From Bacteroidales bacterium (GTDB lineage Bacteria > Bacteroidota > Bacteroidia > Bacteroidales > F082), in NCBI GenBank assembly GCA_015488735.1, contig WFNG01000035.1, positions 1-59,371 on the forward strand: a stretch of DNA of 59,371 bases, in the 5' to 3' direction. The notes under the pieces are model-generated. The model was not told the origin of the DNA, did not search any database, and was given only the letters and a program-made list of their open reading frames with translations. Each line of letters starts with the position of its first letter. Position 1 is the first letter of the stretch. Below, in pieces: positions 45,801 through 55,033 of the stretch. A program made the position numbers and the translations under genes.

Positions 45801-46364
45801 ATGAAAAAATTTTTATTTCCTCGTATCCCCCTGACGATGGCCCTATTTATTTTCCTGATATTGGCTGGTTGTCATTCTGGTCCTGATGAAATCATCACCA
45901 AAAAAATACAATATGATGTCAGCATTAAAAGCCCCCATCCTGATTATGATTGGTGGATACAAAACCTCGTGGGGCCACAAAGGGAGATGCTGGTAAAAGC
46001 CATCCTGCAGGGAGCTGTTTCGGGAAAATTTAAAGTCTATGATTACTTTTATCAACCGCTGAGCAGGCAGGCTGTAGCCCGTATTCTGACCGATACGATA
46101 GCTATAAAAGTGCGGGAGCCGATGCCACCATACGCTATAAGAGACACGCTCATCATAAAGCAAATTGGGGTAAAAGATATCCTGCGGTTACGTTTCATGG
46201 AAGCCTGGCGTATCAATTCCAAAACCATGCAGTTTACCAAAAAAGTTGAAGGAATTGCACCCGTTGCCCGTTTGCTGGATGCAGAAGGAAATGTTCGTTG
46301 GCAACCTCTTTTCTGGATTTTCCCAAATCCAAAAACGGCTAAAAGATTACAACATTCACGTTAA
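45801..46364 (+). CDS. Lipoprotein of unknown function
   Basis: This 187-residue protein has a lipoprotein signal with lipobox LILAGC (Cys about 24) and a mixed alpha/beta body with WWIQNLVGPQREMLVKAIL and ILRLRFMEAWRINSKTMQFT. I do not recognise the family. A similar Trp/Arg-rich C-terminus (RWQPLFWIFPNP) suggests a complete protein. It is divergent from the beta-helix gene and 80 bp upstream of the glucosaminidase gene, so it may belong with the latter. Confidence 0.55.
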   Translation: MKKFLFPRIPLTMALFIFLILAGCHSGPDEIITKKIQYDVSIKSPHPDYDWWIQNLVGPQREMLVKAILQGAVSGKFKVYDYFYQPLSRQAVARILTDTIAIKVREPMPPYAIRDTLIIKQIGVKDILRLRFMEAWRINSKTMQFTKKVEGIAPVARLLDAEGNVRWQPLFWIFPNPKTAKRLQHSR

Positions 46365-46444
46365 AAATTCGTTTAACATTTTTTTGTGAACAAATGCTCC
46401 AAAACAGTTCTAATTACAAATATTTTTCGTCTAATTTTGTTCTA

Positions 46445-47401
46445 ATGAGAAAAAGGAAAAGCTTCTTTCATGTTATTATCTTTATCCTGTTTATGGCCGG
46501 ACTTATGCCTGCTGTTTATGGACAGAGCAGGAGAATGACCACAAGAGAGTATATCAGCAAGTATAAGGACATTGCCATTAAGGACATGAAGACATACAAA
46601 ATTCCGGCTTCCATCACTCTGGCCCAAGGTATTTTAGAATCGGGAAGCGGGAACAGCAAACTGGCACGAAAAGCCAACAACCATTTTGGAATAAAATGTC
46701 ACAAGGACTGGAATGGAAAAAAAATATATGTAGCCGACGATACGCGCCATGATTGTTTCCGTAAATACAAAAGTCCCAAGGCTTCGTATCGCGACCATTC
46801 CAAATTTTTGACAAGCGGCCAACGTTATGCTTTTCTTTTCCATTATCCCATAACTGACTACAAAGACTGGGCATACGGATTGAAGCGTGCCGGATATGCT
46901 ACCAATCCAAAATATCCTCAATTGCTCATCCACTATATTAAGAAATATCAATTGTACAAGTTCGACAATGGCAGAACAGTATCTTCCAAAGAAAACAGAA
47001 AGGCCATGGCTTACCTCTCACCTGATGTTTCTTCGTTTGTTAAAGTCAGAACAAGTATTTACGGCCGGCCTGTACTGGAAAACAACGAACGCCGGCTCAT
47101 TGTTGTCAAGGCCGGGGACACATTCAAAAAGATAGCTGCCGAGTTTGAAATGAGCATCCATAAATTACTCAGATTTAACGAATTGAAACGATCGGACATC
47201 CTACATCCGGGAGAATTACTCTACCTTGAAAAGAAAGCCTCCAAAGCGGAAAAGGGATACAAATATCATATCGTAAAACAGGGCGAAACGTTGTGGGGAA
47301 TTTCTCAGTTGTACGGCATCAGACTGAGTCGGTTGCTGAACAAAAACAACCTTCCAAATCATTATCAGGCTGCCACCGGAACAAAACTCAGGGTGAGATA
47401 A
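46445..47401 (+). CDS. Glucosaminidase with two LysM repeats
   Basis: I place the start at ATG 46445, giving a signal peptide (MRKRKSFFHVIIFILFMAGL, cut near VYGQ) and 318 residues. A GH73-type glucosaminidase domain (about 30-185) carries the catalytic Glu65 in TLAQGILESGSGNSKLA and the NHFGIKCHKDWNG block. Two LysM domains follow (about 215-260, IVVKAGDTFKKIAAEF; about 270-316, HIVKQGETLWGISQLYG), which bind peptidoglycan. It is a periplasmic or outer-surface cell-wall hydrolase used in growth or division. A TAATTTTG box ends only 4 bp before the ATG. Confidence 0.92.
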   Translation: MRKRKSFFHVIIFILFMAGLMPAVYGQSRRMTTREYISKYKDIAIKDMKTYKIPASITLAQGILESGSGNSKLARKANNHFGIKCHKDWNGKKIYVADDTRHDCFRKYKSPKASYRDHSKFLTSGQRYAFLFHYPITDYKDWAYGLKRAGYATNPKYPQLLIHYIKKYQLYKFDNGRTVSSKENRKAMAYLSPDVSSFVKVRTSIYGRPVLENNERRLIVVKAGDTFKKIAAEFEMSIHKLLRFNELKRSDILHPGELLYLEKKASKAEKGYKYHIVKQGETLWGISQLYGIRLSRLLNKNNLPNHYQAATGTKLRVR

Positions 47402-47494
47402 GTTTGTTTCGTTTCTGAAAAAAATCAGGATATCTGATAGCTGACAAGAGGAAAAAAAATATTACAGGTAACCGGGATTTGCTCAGGCTGTTTT

Positions 47495-48283
47495 TCAAAT
47501 CGAAACGACTCCTTCAAAAACCAATTCTGCAGGTCCCCGGAGCCAGATATTTTCAAACCGGCTTCCTGCTTCCTGAAAACGAACGCGAAAATCGCCACCG
47601 TGCGTATGAATGTCCTGAATTTTCCGGCCTGTCTTTATAAAAGCAGCAATAGCGGAGGCGGTCACTCCCGTACCACACGAGAGGGTCTCAGCTTCCACTC
47701 CCCGCTCATAAGTCCTGACAAAAAGACGGTTTTTTTGTATTTCCACAAAATTCACATTGGTTCCTGCAGGAGCAAAACGCAGATCATTTCGAAATTTCCG
47801 GCCTGTTTCTGTAACATCAACAGTTGCAACATCCGAAACAAACATTACAAGATGTGGAACGCCTGTATTCAAAAACAGCCCATCGTCCAATGTATGCACT
47901 TTCTGTACATCTTGCATTTTCAATGAAACATCAAAGGTCCCGTTAGAAAAACCTTTCCCCTCAATATGGGCATCATGGGCGCCATCCGTGGCCAAAAACT
48001 GCATTCTTTTTCCAACAATATTTTTCATAAAAGCCATTGCTGCAATGCTACGCCCGCCATTGCCACACATTTCGGCAGGTTTCCCGTCCGAATTAAAATA
48101 TTGCATTACAAAATCATATCTATCAGAAAAATCGAGTAACATAAACCCATCGGCACCAATGCCAAAATGCCGGTGACACAAGCGAGCAATCAGTTCCCGG
48201 TTTACGGGGAAACCATTTTCACGTTTATCAACCAAAATAAAATCATTTCCGTTGGCCTGAAATTTATAAAACTTTAAAGTCAT
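47495..48283 (-). CDS. dapF: Diaminopimelate epimerase
   Basis: DapF converts LL- to meso-diaminopimelate for lysine and peptidoglycan synthesis. This 262-residue protein (start MTLKFYKFQANGNDFILVDK; an ATG two codons upstream is possible) has both catalytic Cys: in MCGNGGRSIAA and in SCGTGVTASAIAA. The duplicated DapF fold is complete. A TATCTTTG box on the minus strand at about 48429-48436 is a candidate promoter, which would give a leader of about 140 nt. Confidence 0.95.
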   Translation of the reverse strand: MTLKFYKFQANGNDFILVDKRENGFPVNRELIARLCHRHFGIGADGFMLLDFSDRYDFVMQYFNSDGKPAEMCGNGGRSIAAMAFMKNIVGKRMQFLATDGAHDAHIEGKGFSNGTFDVSLKMQDVQKVHTLDDGLFLNTGVPHLVMFVSDVATVDVTETGRKFRNDLRFAPAGTNVNFVEIQKNRLFVRTYERGVEAETLSCGTGVTASAIAAFIKTGRKIQDIHTHGGDFRVRFQEAGSRFENIWLRGPAELVFEGVVSI

Positions 48284-48467
48284 AATCATTAATAATTGTT
48301 AAAATTCAAGTTCATCATCCTGTTTGGAAGGATTTTTGTAAAATTAATATTTACGAATTCGTCTGATTAACAAAGATTAACATCATTCGGAAAATGAAAT
48401 TCTCAAAATAACGTTATGTTCAGATACAACAAAGATAAGATGCTTTCAAAAACAAAAACAGCTACAA

Positions 48468-49916
48468 ATGAAAACATTCATTAAAAGTTTTGTTGGGGCA
48501 GTTGTAGGAACAATATTTGTCCTTGCAGTTGCTTTCTTTTTCATTAGAAAAGATCATCCGGAACAGATAAGACCTGTTATCAAAAACCAAATCCAAAATA
48601 CGCCGGTTGAACCCACCTCTTATGCATTGCCACAAAACACCGACTTTACAACCGCAGCGGCAAAAACCGTGAATGCCGTTGTTCACATAAAAACCGTTAT
48701 CGGTGTAAAACCCCGCTATTATGATAATTTTTTCGGGTCATTACGTGGCTATCTTTACGGACAACCGCAACAGGAACTTATTGCCTTTGGTTCGGGGGTT
48801 GTGATTTCTCCCAACGGATATATTGTAACTAACAACCACGTGGTAGCCGGCGCAAACAAAATTACGGTAACTTTTAACAACAAAAAGGAGATGGAAGCCA
48901 AAATTATAGGGACATCTCCCTCTACCGACCTTGCCCTTATTAAGGTTAACGCAAAAGACCTGCCTTATCTTACTTACGGCAATTCCGACAATCTGAAAGT
49001 AGGACAATGGGTGTTAGCCGTTGGAAATCCTTTCAACCTGACCTCCACGGTTACAGCAGGAATTATTAGCGCAAAAGCACGAGATATACACATCCTGGGA
49101 GGAAAATCAGCTATCGAATCCTTTATACAGACCGATGCCGCTGTAAACCCCGGGAACAGTGGAGGCGCTCTTGTAAACACTGCCGGTCAGCTTATCGGTA
49201 TTAATGCAGCAATAGCCTCACAAACCGGGGCTTATGAAGGATATTCTTTTGCCATACCCGTCAATTTAGTGCGAAAAGTTGTTAACGACCTCATGAATTA
49301 CGGGCAAATTCAACGTGCCTATCTTGGCGTGCAAATCAGGGATATTAATGCCGTATTTGCAAAAAAAATGAATTTACACGATTTGGATGGCGTTTATGTG
49401 GCCATGGTTGTGGATGGTAGCGGTGCCTCTAAAGCAGGGATTAAAAAAGGTGATGTTATAACTGCCATAAACGGGCATCTGACAAAAAATATTTCAGAAC
49501 TCATGGGTATCATCGGGCAATACAGCCCCGGCAACAAAGTGCGCGTTGGTATTAACCGTAACGGTAAAGTAAAAACAGTTACCGTAACGCTGGAAAACAA
49601 AAACGGCACCACGAGTCTGATAAAAGCTGTAAAACCATTCTACAACAAAACATTGGGTGCCATGCTGAAAACGGCTTCAGAAAATGATGTGGGAAATCTG
49701 AACATCGATCACGGCTTAAAAGTAGTAAGCATAAATCAGGGCATTCTGCAAAGAGGAGGTATTGCCCAAGGATTCATTATCACAGAAGTGAATGGTCAAA
49801 AGGTAAATAACCGCACACAAATTGACAAAGCCTTATCAGACAACAGCAGCAAAACAGTAAAAGTAAGCGGGATATATCCCAGCGGTGTAAGAATCTCCTT
49901 TGAATTTGTACCATAG
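48468..49916 (+). CDS. DegP/HtrA-family serine protease with PDZ domains
   Basis: This 482-residue periplasmic protein is anchored or secreted through an N-terminal hydrophobic segment (about 8-26). The trypsin-like domain has the triad His124 (TNNHVVAGAN), Asp154 (STDLALIKV) and Ser231 (NPGNSGGAL). A first PDZ domain (about 290-375, with GVYVAMVVDGSGASKAGIKK) and a more divergent second one (about 395-480) follow. HtrA proteases degrade misfolded envelope proteins. It precedes rpoD by 89 bp. Confidence 0.93.
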   Translation: MKTFIKSFVGAVVGTIFVLAVAFFFIRKDHPEQIRPVIKNQIQNTPVEPTSYALPQNTDFTTAAAKTVNAVVHIKTVIGVKPRYYDNFFGSLRGYLYGQPQQELIAFGSGVVISPNGYIVTNNHVVAGANKITVTFNNKKEMEAKIIGTSPSTDLALIKVNAKDLPYLTYGNSDNLKVGQWVLAVGNPFNLTSTVTAGIISAKARDIHILGGKSAIESFIQTDAAVNPGNSGGALVNTAGQLIGINAAIASQTGAYEGYSFAIPVNLVRKVVNDLMNYGQIQRAYLGVQIRDINAVFAKKMNLHDLDGVYVAMVVDGSGASKAGIKKGDVITAINGHLTKNISELMGIIGQYSPGNKVRVGINRNGKVKTVTVTLENKNGTTSLIKAVKPFYNKTLGAMLKTASENDVGNLNIDHGLKVVSINQGILQRGGIAQGFIITEVNGQKVNNRTQIDKALSDNSSKTVKVSGIYPSGVRISFEFVP

Positions 49917-50005
49917 TACTTTATAATTTAGAATTATTTTTAATAAAACATGAAACCTTTCATAATTATTCACGTAGATTTTAAACTAACACGAACTAAA
50001 ACATT

Positions 50006-50869
50006 ATGAGACAGCTAAAAATAGTAAAATCGATTACCAACAGAAATACTGCTTCTCTGGACAAATATCTGCAAGAAATAGGGCGGGAAGAACTTATTAC
50101 AGCCGAAGAAGAAGTTCAGCTTGCACGTAGAATAAAAGCCGGAGACGAGCAGGCACTGGAGAAACTTACAAAAGCCAATCTCCGTTTTGTTGTATCCGTA
50201 GCCAAACAATACCAAAATCAGGGTCTCAGTCTGCCTGATTTGATAAACGAAGGAAATGTCGGATTAATAAAGGCTGCCCGACGTTTCGATGAAACCCGTG
50301 GTTTCAAATTTATTTCGTATGCCGTTTGGTGGATTCGCCAGTCAATTTTGCAGGCGCTGGCCGAGCAATCACGAATTGTACGTTTGCCTTTAAACCAGGT
50401 AGGGTCGCTAAATAAAATCAGAAAGGTAAGTACGCAACTGGAACAAAAATATGAACGGAAACCTTCTTCGGGAGAAATTGCCAAAGAGATGGATGTCTCG
50501 GAACACAAAATTGATTCAGCCATGAAAATTTCCACACGATCCGTTTCTGTTGATGCACCCATTGTTCCAGACGAAGACACAAAACTAATAGACATGATGG
50601 CCCCTTCTGACTCTAAAGGTACAGATGAAGAGCTTATGCAAGAGTCGTTGCGGCGTGAAATTGAACGCTCCCTGGCCACGTTAAGCGAAAAAGAACGTGA
50701 TGTCATCAACCTTTATTATGGTATCGGCGAAAATCACGGTCTTACGCTGGAAGAAATCGGTGCCAAATTTGAACTCACCCGCGAACGTGTACGCCAAATA
50801 AAGGAAAAAGCCATTCGCCGCCTGCGCCACACGTCAAGAAGCAGGCTGCTGAAAGCCTATCTTGGATAA
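50006..50869 (+). CDS. rpoD: Primary sigma factor (short Bacteroidota RpoD)
   Basis: This 287-residue sigma-70 protein lacks most of region 1.1 and the non-conserved region, as is normal in Bacteroidota primary sigma factors. It shows region 1.2 ([20 protein letters not shown]), region 2 ([20 protein letters not shown], then [17 protein letters not shown]), region 3 and region 4 with the helix-turn-helix ending [19 protein letters not shown]. It recognises the -33 TTG / -7 TAnnTTTG promoters seen in this window. A strong terminator follows. Confidence 0.96.
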   Translation: MRQLKIVKSITNRNTASLDKYLQEIGREELITAEEEVQLARRIKAGDEQALEKLTKANLRFVVSVAKQYQNQGLSLPDLINEGNVGLIKAARRFDETRGFKFISYAVWWIRQSILQALAEQSRIVRLPLNQVGSLNKIRKVSTQLEQKYERKPSSGEIAKEMDVSEHKIDSAMKISTRSVSVDAPIVPDEDTKLIDMMAPSDSKGTDEELMQESLRREIERSLATLSEKERDVINLYYGIGENHGLTLEEIGAKFELTRERVRQIKEKAIRRLRHTSRSRLLKAYLG

Positions 50870-50897
50870 GAATTTTAAGATTATTTTAAAAATATAT

Positions 50898-50938
50898 AAA
50901 AGAGGAGAAATCATATTTTTGTTTCTCCTCTTTTTTTT
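50898..50938 (+). terminator. Terminator after rpoD
   Basis: AAAAGAGGAGAAA pairs with TTTCTCCTCTTTT (13 bp) around an 11-nt loop and is followed by a T-run. It starts 28 bp after the rpoD stop. Confidence 0.85.
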
Positions 50939-51000
50939 ATATTTGTCCGACAGCTTATTTCTTAAATTTAAATACTCACCTTTTAAAAAATCAATGGACA

Positions 51001-52464
51001 ATGGTACCCAAAAAAGACATGAACGGGAATTTTGAAAGTTCTCTGAACGATTGGTCCTATCAGGAAAAACTGGCCAACGAATTTATTAGTGTTATTTACA
51101 AACTTTTTTACGACAAATCCATCGAGCTGGCGCTTTTTCGCGACCAGCTGATAGATCGCAGCGCCAGTGTTATTCTGTACAAACACTCTTATGCAGAGAA
51201 CATTATTGACAGGCCGCTACACATTAAAGACTCTTTAAAACTAGCCAAGGCTATTCTTCATTCAGATATCGGACAGTCGCGCATCGACATAGGGCGGCTA
51301 AACCGTGAATGGATTGAAGAAAACAAAAATTTCGTGGATGAAGATGACTTTATCAACGTAAAGTTAAAACACCTGAAGGCAGCCAACCTCAAGCGCTTCT
51401 CTCCCCGCGATGTTATCTTGTACGGCTTCGGACGCATCGGGCGATTGCTGGCACGGCAACTGATTATCCAGGGAAACGGCAGCCAGTTGCGTGTGCGTGC
51501 CATTGTCACCCGCGGAAACGATGACCTGCACATCATCAAAAGAGCTTCTCTTTTTCGTCACGATTCGGTTCATGGCCCTTTCCGGGGCGTTGCCATCGAG
51601 AATCTGGATGAAAAAACAATTTATATCAACGGACATAAAGTGCTGATGCTGGCAGCACAAAATCCTGAAGATATCGACTACACAGAATATGGTATTAAAG
51701 ATGCTATTCTTATTGACAACACCGGGGTCTTTCGCGACAGAGAAGGGCTCAGCCGACATCTGAAAGCCAAAGGAGTGGACAAAGTCCTCCTCACAGCTCC
51801 GGGAAAAGGCGATATCCCTAACATTGTGTATGGCGTAAACGACAAAGGCGTAGATGTTAAAAAAGAACGTGTTTTCTCTGCTGCTTCCTGTACCACTAAT
51901 GCATCCAGCCCAATTTTGTATCTTATTGAAAAAACATTTGGTATTGAAAAAGGTCATTTGGAAACCGTGCATTCCTACACCAACGACCAGAACCTTTTGG
52001 ATAACTACCACAAAAAATATCGCCGGGGTCGTTCAGCACCCATCAACATGGTGATTACCGAAACAGGTGCTGCACAAGCTGTTAGCAAAGCTGTTCCCAG
52101 CCTGAAAGGAAAACTGACCGGTAATGCTATCCGCGTTCCCACCCCCAACGTTTCGCTGGTAATTATGTCGCTGACACTCAAACAGGAAACTTCCGTTGAA
52201 GAAGTAAACGAACTGATGCGTATGGCTTCGCTTGAAGGCGATCTGGTACGTCAAATCAAATATTCCACCTCAAATGATGCGGTTTCGTCCGATTTTGTGG
52301 GAGAACCAGGGACTTCTATCTTCGATAGTCGGGCTACCCAAATATCTCAAGATAAGAAAAGCATTGTCATTTACGTTTGGTACGACAATGAATTTGGCTA
52401 TGCCATTCAGGTAATTCGCGTAGCCAAAATGATTGGTGGTGTGTTGAGGCCGACGTATTATTAA
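51001..52464 (+). CDS. Glyceraldehyde-3-phosphate dehydrogenase, long form
   Basis: GAPDH converts glyceraldehyde-3-phosphate to 1,3-bisphosphoglycerate in glycolysis and the reverse in gluconeogenesis. The 487-residue protein has a helical N-terminal extension of about 130 residues before the Rossmann motif ILYGFGRIGRLLARQL. The catalytic Cys297 lies in SAASCTTNASSPILYL, and the usual FDSRATQISQDKKSIVIYVW segment is near the C-terminus. Ordinary GAPDH is about 335 residues. Long forms of this kind occur in several Bacteroidota; the extension is of unknown function. The ATG at 51001 is the first in-frame start. Confidence 0.92.
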   Translation: MVPKKDMNGNFESSLNDWSYQEKLANEFISVIYKLFYDKSIELALFRDQLIDRSASVILYKHSYAENIIDRPLHIKDSLKLAKAILHSDIGQSRIDIGRLNREWIEENKNFVDEDDFINVKLKHLKAANLKRFSPRDVILYGFGRIGRLLARQLIIQGNGSQLRVRAIVTRGNDDLHIIKRASLFRHDSVHGPFRGVAIENLDEKTIYINGHKVLMLAAQNPEDIDYTEYGIKDAILIDNTGVFRDREGLSRHLKAKGVDKVLLTAPGKGDIPNIVYGVNDKGVDVKKERVFSAASCTTNASSPILYLIEKTFGIEKGHLETVHSYTNDQNLLDNYHKKYRRGRSAPINMVITETGAAQAVSKAVPSLKGKLTGNAIRVPTPNVSLVIMSLTLKQETSVEEVNELMRMASLEGDLVRQIKYSTSNDAVSSDFVGEPGTSIFDSRATQISQDKKSIVIYVWYDNEFGYAIQVIRVAKMIGGVLRPTYY

Positions 52465-52534
52465 GAAATTGTAACCTGCTGTTAGTAACTGATATAAAAT
52501 AACAATTTCGTCTTATTGCTAAAGCATGCTTTCA

Positions 52535-52984
52535 TTACTCCGACATTGTTTTTAGCCACCCGTTGGTAGCTTCGGGATAGCTGTCAATATCGGTTGTATA
52601 TGGTTTTATGTCAAGCAAAGGGGTACCGTTAATCATATCAGCACCCGAAAAATAAATCTTATTACCTTCAATTTTTTTCAGTCTGACAATGGTCATACCA
52701 ATACCGTTGGGCCGTCGCGGACTACGGATGGCAAAGACACCTTTTACCTGATGATGACGCGGGGTTACCTGGGTGAGCATATATCCGTTGGATTGGTGAA
52801 AATTGAAGATGAGATAAATATGGCTGAAACTTTCCAGCCCGTTGAGACCTTCTGCAAACCCCGGAAAAATCTCCACTATACCATCATTGTTTTCGCCAAA
52901 ACGCCCCTGGCGGGGGATTTTTTCTTTCCCGTCAAAAGGGGTATGTATGATTCCGATGGGGGAAAATTCGATTTTGTTTTTCAT
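52535..52984 (-). CDS. trmO: tRNA (N6-threonylcarbamoyladenosine37-N6)-methyltransferase-like, TrmO
   Basis: TrmO methylates t6A at position 37 of certain tRNAs using S-adenosylmethionine. This 149-residue protein corresponds to the N-terminal TsaA catalytic barrel: FSPIGIIHTPFDGKEKIPRQ, IEIFPGF-like VEIFPGFAEGLNGLESFSHI, and FAIRSPRRPNGIGMTIVRL. E. coli TrmO is longer (about 235) with an extra C-terminal domain that is absent here. Annotation by homology only. Confidence 0.88.
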   Translation of the reverse strand: MKNKIEFSPIGIIHTPFDGKEKIPRQGRFGENNDGIVEIFPGFAEGLNGLESFSHIYLIFNFHQSNGYMLTQVTPRHHQVKGVFAIRSPRRPNGIGMTIVRLKKIEGNKIYFSGADMINGTPLLDIKPYTTDIDSYPEATNGWLKTMSE

Positions 52985-53072
52985 TTATTCTTATTTTTAT
53001 TAGCCTTTTCAACGCTGAGGAACCCGGTACAAACTGATGTGTTGACGTTCCGTTAGCATCTCCGGATCAGCT

Positions 53073-53095
53073 CTTCCGGGTTTGTAACCCGGAAG
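53073..53095. repeat. Palindromic hairpin, GGATT-core family (copy 2)
   Basis: CTTCCGGGTT and AACCCGGAAG are perfect 10-bp arms around the 3-nt loop TGT. The loop and the G-T-T/A-A-C centre match the other members, with the GGATT core here as GGGTT. It lies between the thioredoxin and trmO genes. Confidence 0.7.
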
Positions 53096-53141
53096 AAAAT
53101 TTATACCACTATGGGCTATGAAACTATATTTTTCGACAAAA

Positions 53142-53438
53142 TTAAAGAAACGGTCGAACAATCCCAATAATTTGCTGCGCCGGGATAACACCCGCCTGCC
53201 TGAATTTTGTTTCCCCGTTTTTGAAAATCATCAAGGTAGGCACATTCTGAATCATCCATTTACGGGCAATGGCCGGGTTTTTGTCCACATCCACTTTCAA
53301 AATCCTGATACGATCGCCAAGCTCTGCTTTTACCTGTTTCAAAATAGGCGGCATCATCCGGCAGGGTTGACACCATTCAGCTGAAAAGTCTATCAATACC
53401 GGCTTATCTCCATTTATAATTTCATTGAATTTACTCAT
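53142..53438 (-). CDS. Thioredoxin-family protein with WCQPC active site
   Basis: This 98-residue cytosolic thioredoxin has the fold's VLIDFSAEWCQPCRMMPPIL core, with Gln instead of Gly in the usual WCGPC motif, and the cis-Pro segment NVPTLMIF. The substitution may shift redox potential but is known in family members. Size is slightly short of TrxA (about 108). Upstream spacer 53439-53588 shows nothing definite; trmO follows on the same strand after a repeat. Confidence 0.9.
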   Translation of the reverse strand: MSKFNEIINGDKPVLIDFSAEWCQPCRMMPPILKQVKAELGDRIRILKVDVDKNPAIARKWMIQNVPTLMIFKNGETKFRQAGVIPAQQIIGIVRPFL

Positions 53439-53588
53439 AACCTTTATTTCCTTTCTGATTATCTAAACCCGCTAAAACAAAGATTATGCCGATGGCAAAA
53501 TGTCAGTTTCCGTTGTGCAAAACCTTTTCGTTCGAAACTGGCCTGCAATAAACGTTGAAAAATAAAAAGCGAATTATCTAACACCAAA

Positions 53589-54311
53589 CTATCCTTCAAC
53601 ACGCAAAGCACGCAAATAAAGGTTAATGGTGTTTTGCAAACCGTAATACAACGCATCGGCAATCAGAGCATGGCCGATACTCACTTCTTTAACCCAGGGA
53701 ATGTTTTCAGCGAAAAAGTACAGGTTTTCCAAATTCAGATCGTGCCCGGCGTTGAGTTCCAATCCTACTTCACGGGCTTTTTCAGCAGCTTCCACAAAAG
53801 GTCGAATGGTTTTTTCCGGATCGGTTTTAAAGCCGGAAGCATAGCCTTCGGTATAAAGTTCCACCCGGTCGGTTCCGGTAGTCACCGCATGTTCAATCAT
53901 TTCCGCATCCGGATCCACGAAAATAGAAGTACGGATTCCCGCTTCCTTAAAGCGGCCAATGGTATCCGTGAGAAAAACCTTGTGTTTTTTTGTATCCCAG
54001 CCGTGGTCGGAAGTGAGTTGGCCGGGGTCGTCCGGAACGAGCGTAACCTGATCGGGTTTGTATTTCAAAACCAGGTCAATAAATTTCGGAATAGGATTGC
54101 CTTCGATATTAAATTCGGTGGTAACCAATGGCCGCAACAGTTCCACATCTTTGTAACGTATGTGACGTTCGTCGGGCCTTGGATGCACGGTGATACCCTG
54201 TGCCCCGAAACGCTGACAATCAATGGCCACCTGTTGCACATCGGGAAGATTGCCTCCCCGCGCATTGCGCAAAGTGGCTATTTTATTGATGTTTACACTT
54301 AATCGAATCAT
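53589..54311 (-). CDS. pdxJ: Pyridoxine 5'-phosphate synthase
   Basis: PdxJ condenses 1-deoxyxylulose-5-phosphate with an aminoacetone phosphate to form pyridoxine 5'-phosphate. The 240-residue protein is full length, with [20 protein letters not shown] at the start, the [20 protein letters not shown] block, [18 protein letters not shown] and the C-terminal [12 protein letters not shown] and [17 protein letters not shown]. It is divergent from dtd. Confidence 0.96.
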   Translation of the reverse strand: MIRLSVNINKIATLRNARGGNLPDVQQVAIDCQRFGAQGITVHPRPDERHIRYKDVELLRPLVTTEFNIEGNPIPKFIDLVLKYKPDQVTLVPDDPGQLTSDHGWDTKKHKVFLTDTIGRFKEAGIRTSIFVDPDAEMIEHAVTTGTDRVELYTEGYASGFKTDPEKTIRPFVEAAEKAREVGLELNAGHDLNLENLYFFAENIPWVKEVSIGHALIADALYYGLQNTINLYLRALRVEG

Positions 54312-54384
54312 CTTTCAGTTGTTTTTAATCATTTTTGCAAAAGTAGTTATTACAAATCAAATTCGCGTAATTCTTAGTTTGGCT

Positions 54385-54407
54385 CATTCGGATTTGTAAT
54401 CCGAATG
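54385..54407. repeat. Palindromic hairpin, GGATT-core family (copy 3)
   Basis: CATTCGGATT and AATCCGAATG are perfect 10-bp arms with loop TGT. The bases GCTCATTCGGATT that precede and form the left arm are identical to copy 1 at 10601. Confidence 0.75.
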
Positions 54408-54419
54408 TTGCAAGGATGG

Positions 54420-54434
54420 GGGATTTGAAATCCC
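54420..54434. repeat. Palindromic hairpin, GGATT-core family (copy 4)
   Basis: GGGATT and AATCCC are 6-bp arms around loop TGA, 12 bp after copy 3. It is the weakest member of the cluster. Confidence 0.55.
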
Positions 54435-54445
54435 AAACCTAAAAG

Positions 54446-54468
54446 CCTCCGGATTACACATCCGGAGG
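54446..54468. repeat. Palindromic hairpin, GGATT-core family (copy 5, inverted)
   Basis: CCTCCGGAT and ATCCGGAGG are perfect 9-bp arms. Read on the minus strand, the centre is GGATGTGTAATCC, so it lies in the opposite orientation to copies 2 and 3. With copies 3 and 4 it forms a three-hairpin cluster in the pdxJ-dtd spacer. Confidence 0.7.
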
Positions 54469-54557
54469 AGCAGAGTTATGAAATGTTTGGAATTTTATTC
54501 TTTTGGCATTGAAAATTATTTGATATTTGTTTTTTCGGATTTGAATTTTATACAGCT

Positions 54558-55010
54558 ATGAGAGCATTGGTACAACGCGTTTCGCAGGCTTCGGTTACAA
54601 TTAATGGAAAAGTAAAGTCACAAATCGGAAACGGCCTGCTTGTTTTTATCGGCATCGAAGAAAGCGATTCCGACGAAGACATCGACTGGCTCACCGGGAA
54701 AATCGTCCGGCTGCGTATTTTTGATGATGAGCAGGGCGTGATGAACCGTTCGGTGAGCGAGATGCATGGCGACATTTTGCTCATCAGCCAGTTTACGCTG
54801 CATGCCAAAACCAAAAAAGGGAACCGCCCCTCCTACATCAAAGCAGCCCGTCCGGAAACAGCTATCCCGCTTTACGAAAAGTTTATCGCTAAAACGGAAA
54901 ATCTTCTCAACAAAAAAATTGGTACCGGTGTATTTGGTGCCGAGATGAAAGTGGCACTGGTGAACAACGGGCCGGTAACCATTTGGATAGATACGAAAAA
55001 CAGGGAATAG
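54558..55010 (+). CDS. dtd: D-aminoacyl-tRNA deacylase
   Basis: DTD hydrolyses D-aminoacyl-tRNAs and glycyl-tRNA-Ala mischarges. This 150-residue protein is full length: MRALVQRVSQASVTINGKVK at the start, LLISQFTLHAKTKKGNRPSY in the middle and the chiral proofreading cis Gly-Pro motif in NNGPVTIWIDT at the end. Confidence 0.95.
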   Translation: MRALVQRVSQASVTINGKVKSQIGNGLLVFIGIEESDSDEDIDWLTGKIVRLRIFDDEQGVMNRSVSEMHGDILLISQFTLHAKTKKGNRPSYIKAARPETAIPLYEKFIAKTENLLNKKIGTGVFGAEMKVALVNNGPVTIWIDTKNRE

Positions 55011-55033
55011 AAAATTTTCTTGGAAATTAAAAA

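Noticed and set aside
53634-54302. 222-codon plus-strand frame
   Set aside because: It lies antisense to pdxJ, which is full length with clear motifs; the frame shows no recognisable feature.
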